DNA of 7,189 nucleotides from contig JAATEZ010000240.1 of assembly GCA_015655485.1 (NCBI GenBank), positions 1 through 7,189 of the forward strand. Reading direction: 5' to 3'. Numbering within the stretch: the first letter of the stretch is position 1; every line of letters begins with the position of its first letter. Below the pieces are notes generated by a model that saw only the letters and a list, made by a program, of their open reading frames with translations, searched no databases and was not told the DNA's origin. The translations under genes were made by a program, and so were the position numbers. The stretch comes from Lactobacillales bacterium. Lineage in GTDB: Bacteria; Bacillota; Bacilli; Lactobacillales; Vagococcaceae. Of the stretch, positions 5,146-7,189 are shown piece after piece.

Positions 5146-5991
5146 ATGATCAAAGCTCTTTTTTTTGACATAGACGGAACCTTAGTCAACAGCCATGGAC
5201 GTGCACTTGTCTCAACTAAAAAAGCGATCGAGCAGGCAAGGCAAAAAGGGATCATTTGTGCAGTAGCAACTGGAAGAGGTCCTTTTCATTTACAAGAGCA
5301 GATCGATCATCTTACTTTAGATGCTTTTGTGACCTATAATGGACAACTTGCTTATAATGAGAATGAAATATTATATGCCCAACCTTTTTCAAAAGAAATA
5401 TTGCAGAAAATCGTTGCTTTTGCGGACGAAAATCATCGACAAATCATGTTTGGAAGTCAAGATCGTTTGGAAGGAAGCTCGTTGATGATGATGGGGCAAA
5501 GTGCTGGGATGAAACGTTTTGCACGATTTTTGCCAAAAAAATTTCCTGTTCGTAAAATGAAAAAATTATTGCAGAAGTTTAGTCCGCATAAGCGTGAGGA
5601 GCGCTACAGCACACTCGATATTTTGAATGAACCAATTTATCAATGTGTTTTGTTAAGCCCGGAAAGTGAAACTGAAAAATTGGCCAATTTATTTCCGGAA
5701 TGTCATTTTACTCGTTCAAATAACTATACGGTCGACATTGTTTTAAAGGGTGGTTCAAAATTTATTGGCATTAAAAATGTGATTTCGCACTTTGGGATCC
5801 AAATGGAGGAAGTGATGGCTTTTGGAGATAGTTGGAATGATTGTGAAATGCTTCAAAATGTAGGTGTAGGCGTGGCTATGGGAAATGCTTTACCTGCGAT
5901 AAAAGAACTGGCGGATCATACCACAGATACCAATGATCAGGATGGGATCTATAAGGCCTTAGTCGCCTATGATTTGATTGAAGGGAAGTGA
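5146..5991 (+). CDS. Cof-type HAD-superfamily phosphatase (subfamily IIB)
   Basis: Predicted Mg-dependent cytoplasmic phosphatase of the Cof family, which acts on small phosphorylated metabolites such as sugar phosphates, nucleotides or flavin mononucleotide; the substrate here is unknown. The 281 residues carry all HAD motifs. Motif I is FFDIDGTLVNS (Asp8 nucleophile, Asp10), motif II is AVATGRG (Thr42), motif III is the Lys in VLKGGSKFIGIK (Lys201 or Lys205), and motif IV is AFGDSWNDCEML (Asp228, Asp232). The cap lies between about residues 80 and 190. An unusual feature is a strongly basic cap segment, residues 123-153, with 13 Lys/Arg. AGGAAGGG (5128-5135) precedes the ATG by ten bases. 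The gene sits 16 bases after the DUF72 gene and 7 before the MazG-like gene, consistent with one transcript. Confidence 0.92.
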   Translation: MIKALFFDIDGTLVNSHGRALVSTKKAIEQARQKGIICAVATGRGPFHLQEQIDHLTLDAFVTYNGQLAYNENEILYAQPFSKEILQKIVAFADENHRQIMFGSQDRLEGSSLMMMGQSAGMKRFARFLPKKFPVRKMKKLLQKFSPHKREERYSTLDILNEPIYQCVLLSPESETEKLANLFPECHFTRSNNYTVDIVLKGGSKFIGIKNVISHFGIQMEEVMAFGDSWNDCEMLQNVGVGVAMGNALPAIKELADHTTDTNDQDGIYKALVAYDLIEGK

Positions 5992-5998
5992 AAATGCT

Positions 5999-6505
5999 AT
6001 GGACAAAGCTTTTAAGATGGTCAAGCAATTTCATGATGTTTTTGACCCCAGTCCAAATCAAGTCCCTAAAAATTTGAATGCTGAGGAAGCTTTGAATCGA
6101 AGTGAGTTTTTTCTAGAGGAAATCGTTGAATTTCTTTATGCGGCTTCTGACCATGAGGACAAAAAATTTGCTGATTTGACTGCTTCGCTGCATCAAAGTA
6201 TCGAAACAGCTATCACTAAAGTATCAACAAAAGAGGAGCAGGGAGCAGATTCACTAACTGACGAAGTGGATGCATTGATGGATATATTATATCTGACTTA
6301 TGGTTCCTTTGTTCTGATGGGAGTCGATCCGACTGAGATTTTTAAACTTGTACATGAAGCAAATATGCATAAAAAATTTCCTGATGGAACTGCCCATTTT
6401 GATCCGAGAACGCATAAAATTTTGAAACCGGCTGGCTGGCAGGAACATTTTGCTCCTGAGAAAGCCATTTTGGCGGAGCTTCAGCGCCAAAAAAAATCAG
6501 AATAA
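5999..6505 (+). CDS. MazG/PRA-PH-like predicted nucleotide pyrophosphohydrolase
   Basis: A 168-residue all-alpha protein of the MazG/phosphoribosyl-ATP pyrophosphohydrolase-like superfamily, related to the group often annotated as 'HAD superfamily, Cof family' although it has no HAD motifs itself. Members are expected to split nucleoside triphosphates, or a related substrate, into a monophosphate and pyrophosphate. Visible signs are the metal-binding EExxE motif (Glu40, Glu41, Glu44 in FFLEEIVEFL), a second acidic helix (Asp88, Glu89, Asp91, Asp95 in TDEVDALMDILYLTYG), and the NxxK site in VHEANMHKKFPDG (Asn122, Lys125). The C-terminus continues with the block PRTHKILKPAGW. I chose ATG 5999 over TTG 5978 because AAGGGAAG (5981-5988) precedes it and because the TTG lies within the HAD gene. 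The gap to the HAD stop is only seven bases. The substrate is unknown. Confidence 0.8.
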   Translation: MDKAFKMVKQFHDVFDPSPNQVPKNLNAEEALNRSEFFLEEIVEFLYAASDHEDKKFADLTASLHQSIETAITKVSTKEEQGADSLTDEVDALMDILYLTYGSFVLMGVDPTEIFKLVHEANMHKKFPDGTAHFDPRTHKILKPAGWQEHFAPEKAILAELQRQKKSE

Positions 6506-6516
6506 GACGTTTTTTT

Positions 6517-6548
6517 AACAAAAATAGAATTAAAGGTTTCTTTTTGTT
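6517..6548 (+). terminator. Possible weak AT-rich terminator after the MazG-like gene
   Basis: AACAAAAA (6517-6524) pairs with TTTTTGTT (6541-6548), and the stem can extend inward by about three pairs after one mismatch. The stem is almost entirely A-T and has no separate U-tract, so termination would be weak. Some read-through into prsA is possible. Confidence 0.3.
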
Positions 6549-6571
6549 GTAATTTAAGTTATCTTTAGTAT
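6544..6571 (+). promoter_or_regulatory. Predicted promoter of prsA
   Basis: TTGTTG (6544-6549) and TAGTAT (6566-6571) are separated by 16 bases. Transcription would start near 6578, about 40 bases ahead of the prsA GTG. The -35 box overlaps the right arm of the AT-rich hairpin. Confidence 0.5.
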
Positions 6572-6618
6572 GGCTCAATAAGCTTTTCTGTTTATAAACT
6601 ATTTAAGGAAGTGTTACC

Positions 6619-7189
6619 GTGAAGAAGAAGATTTTTGGTTTTGCAATGGCATTAATGTTGATCACGTTAGTAGGTTGTAGTTCTGATGAAACAGTTGCTT
6701 CATATAAAGGCGGAACCATTAAAGAAAGTGACCTTTATGCAGATATGAAGGAAGACTATGGCGAAACGGCTCTACAGAATTTGGTGATCGTCAACGTGTT
6801 GGAGAAGAATTATAGTGATGCAGCAACAACTAAGAAAGTGAATGCTAAATATAAAGCGATCGCAAAGCAATATGGCGGTACTGAGTCTTTTGAGAGCACA
6901 CTCAGCTATTACGGCTATAGCAGTGGGGATGCTTACAAGCAAGTGATCAAACAGAATATGCTTCTTGAAGCAGCTGTAAGAGATCGGTTGAAAATAACAG
7001 ACAAAATGTATAAAACCAAATGGAAGAACTCTATTGATTTTTCAATTATTACTGTAGCTGATGCAGATACAGCCAATGGCTTGATCACAAAATTAAAGAG
7101 CGGCGAAAAATTCAGTGATTTAGCTGAAAAAAATTCGACTGATTCATTAGCTTCTAGCGGTGGAGAAGTTGGCTGGTATGACACGTCAA
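6619..7189 (+). CDS. prsA: PrsA-type foldase lipoprotein, N-terminal part (runs off the window)
   Basis: PrsA proteins are anchored to the outer face of the cytoplasmic membrane and help secreted proteins fold. The frame starts with GTG at 6619, has AAGGAAG (6605-6611) upstream, and is open for 190 codons to the window end. The product begins with KKK, a hydrophobic stretch (residues 5-18), and the lipobox LVGC. Cys20 would be lipid-modified after cleavage by signal peptidase II. Residues 25-135 form the helical foldase region. The parvulin-like domain starts near residue 140 (DFSIITVAD), followed by LKSGEKFSDLAEKNS and the GGEVGWYD block. Where active parvulins have His in the HILV strand, this protein has Ile143, so rotamase activity is doubtful, as in several streptococcal and lactococcal PrsA-like proteins. 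The C-terminal third is missing because the window ends. Confidence 0.9.
   Translation, partial: MKKKIFGFAMALMLITLVGCSSDETVASYKGGTIKESDLYADMKEDYGETALQNLVIVNVLEKNYSDAATTKKVNAKYKAIAKQYGGTESFESTLSYYGYSSGDAYKQVIKQNMLLEAAVRDRLKITDKMYKTKWKNSIDFSIITVADADTANGLITKLKSGEKFSDLAEKNSTDSLASSGGEVGWYDTS

Noticed and set aside
5876..6578. Minus-strand frames opposite the HAD 3' end and the MazG-like gene
   Set aside because: They are antisense shadows of conserved proteins, with basic and Phe-rich composition typical of chance frames and no promoter or ribosome site.
6933..7184. Minus-strand frame opposite prsA
   Set aside because: The plus-strand frame has a start, ribosome site, signal peptide, lipobox and parvulin-like domain; the antisense frame has none of these.

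Overview
The window looks like a stretch of chromosome from a low-GC Gram-positive bacterium of the Lactobacillales, most likely an Enterococcus. The reasons are AT-rich DNA, strong AAGGA-type ribosome binding sites, a lactic-acid-bacterial PepC ending in APWDPMGALA, an oleoyl/acyl-ACP thioesterase, and a PrsA lipoprotein. The species cannot be fixed from the sequence alone. The content is mostly core metabolism and housekeeping. I see no phage, plasmid, IS transposase, CRISPR array, rRNA or tRNA.

Left part (1-2881, all +). The C-terminal end of an Lrp/AsnC-type regulator is followed by pepC (cysteine aminopeptidase C) with its own promoter and a strong terminator at 1726-1767. Next comes a monocistronic acyl-ACP thioesterase gene. 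About 235 bases without a gene follow it, closed by a second strong rho-independent terminator at 2836-2881.

Middle (2886-4099). Two tandem copies of a roughly 105-base hairpin-forming element lie between the terminator and the end of a minus-strand type I L-asparaginase gene. The second copy ends on the base next to the asparaginase stop codon. The asparaginase start overlaps the stop of a possible 18-codon leader frame (ATGA) and has only a weak ribosome binding site of its own.

Right part (4181-7189, +). A divergent promoter region drives asparaginase leftward. Rightward it drives a compact three-gene set: a DUF72/YecE-like TIM-barrel protein, a Cof-type HAD phosphatase, and a MazG/PRA-PH-like predicted nucleotide pyrophosphohydrolase, with gaps of 16 and 7 bases. 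The last two could act in sequence on nucleotides, which is inference. The window ends inside prsA, a membrane-anchored foldase lipoprotein with its own promoter, whose parvulin-like domain lacks the usual histidine.

No clear new multi-gene system is present. The items most worth checking are the tandem structured repeats beside asparaginase, the asparaginase leader/coupling arrangement, and the widely spaced inverted repeat that overlaps the pepC promoter.
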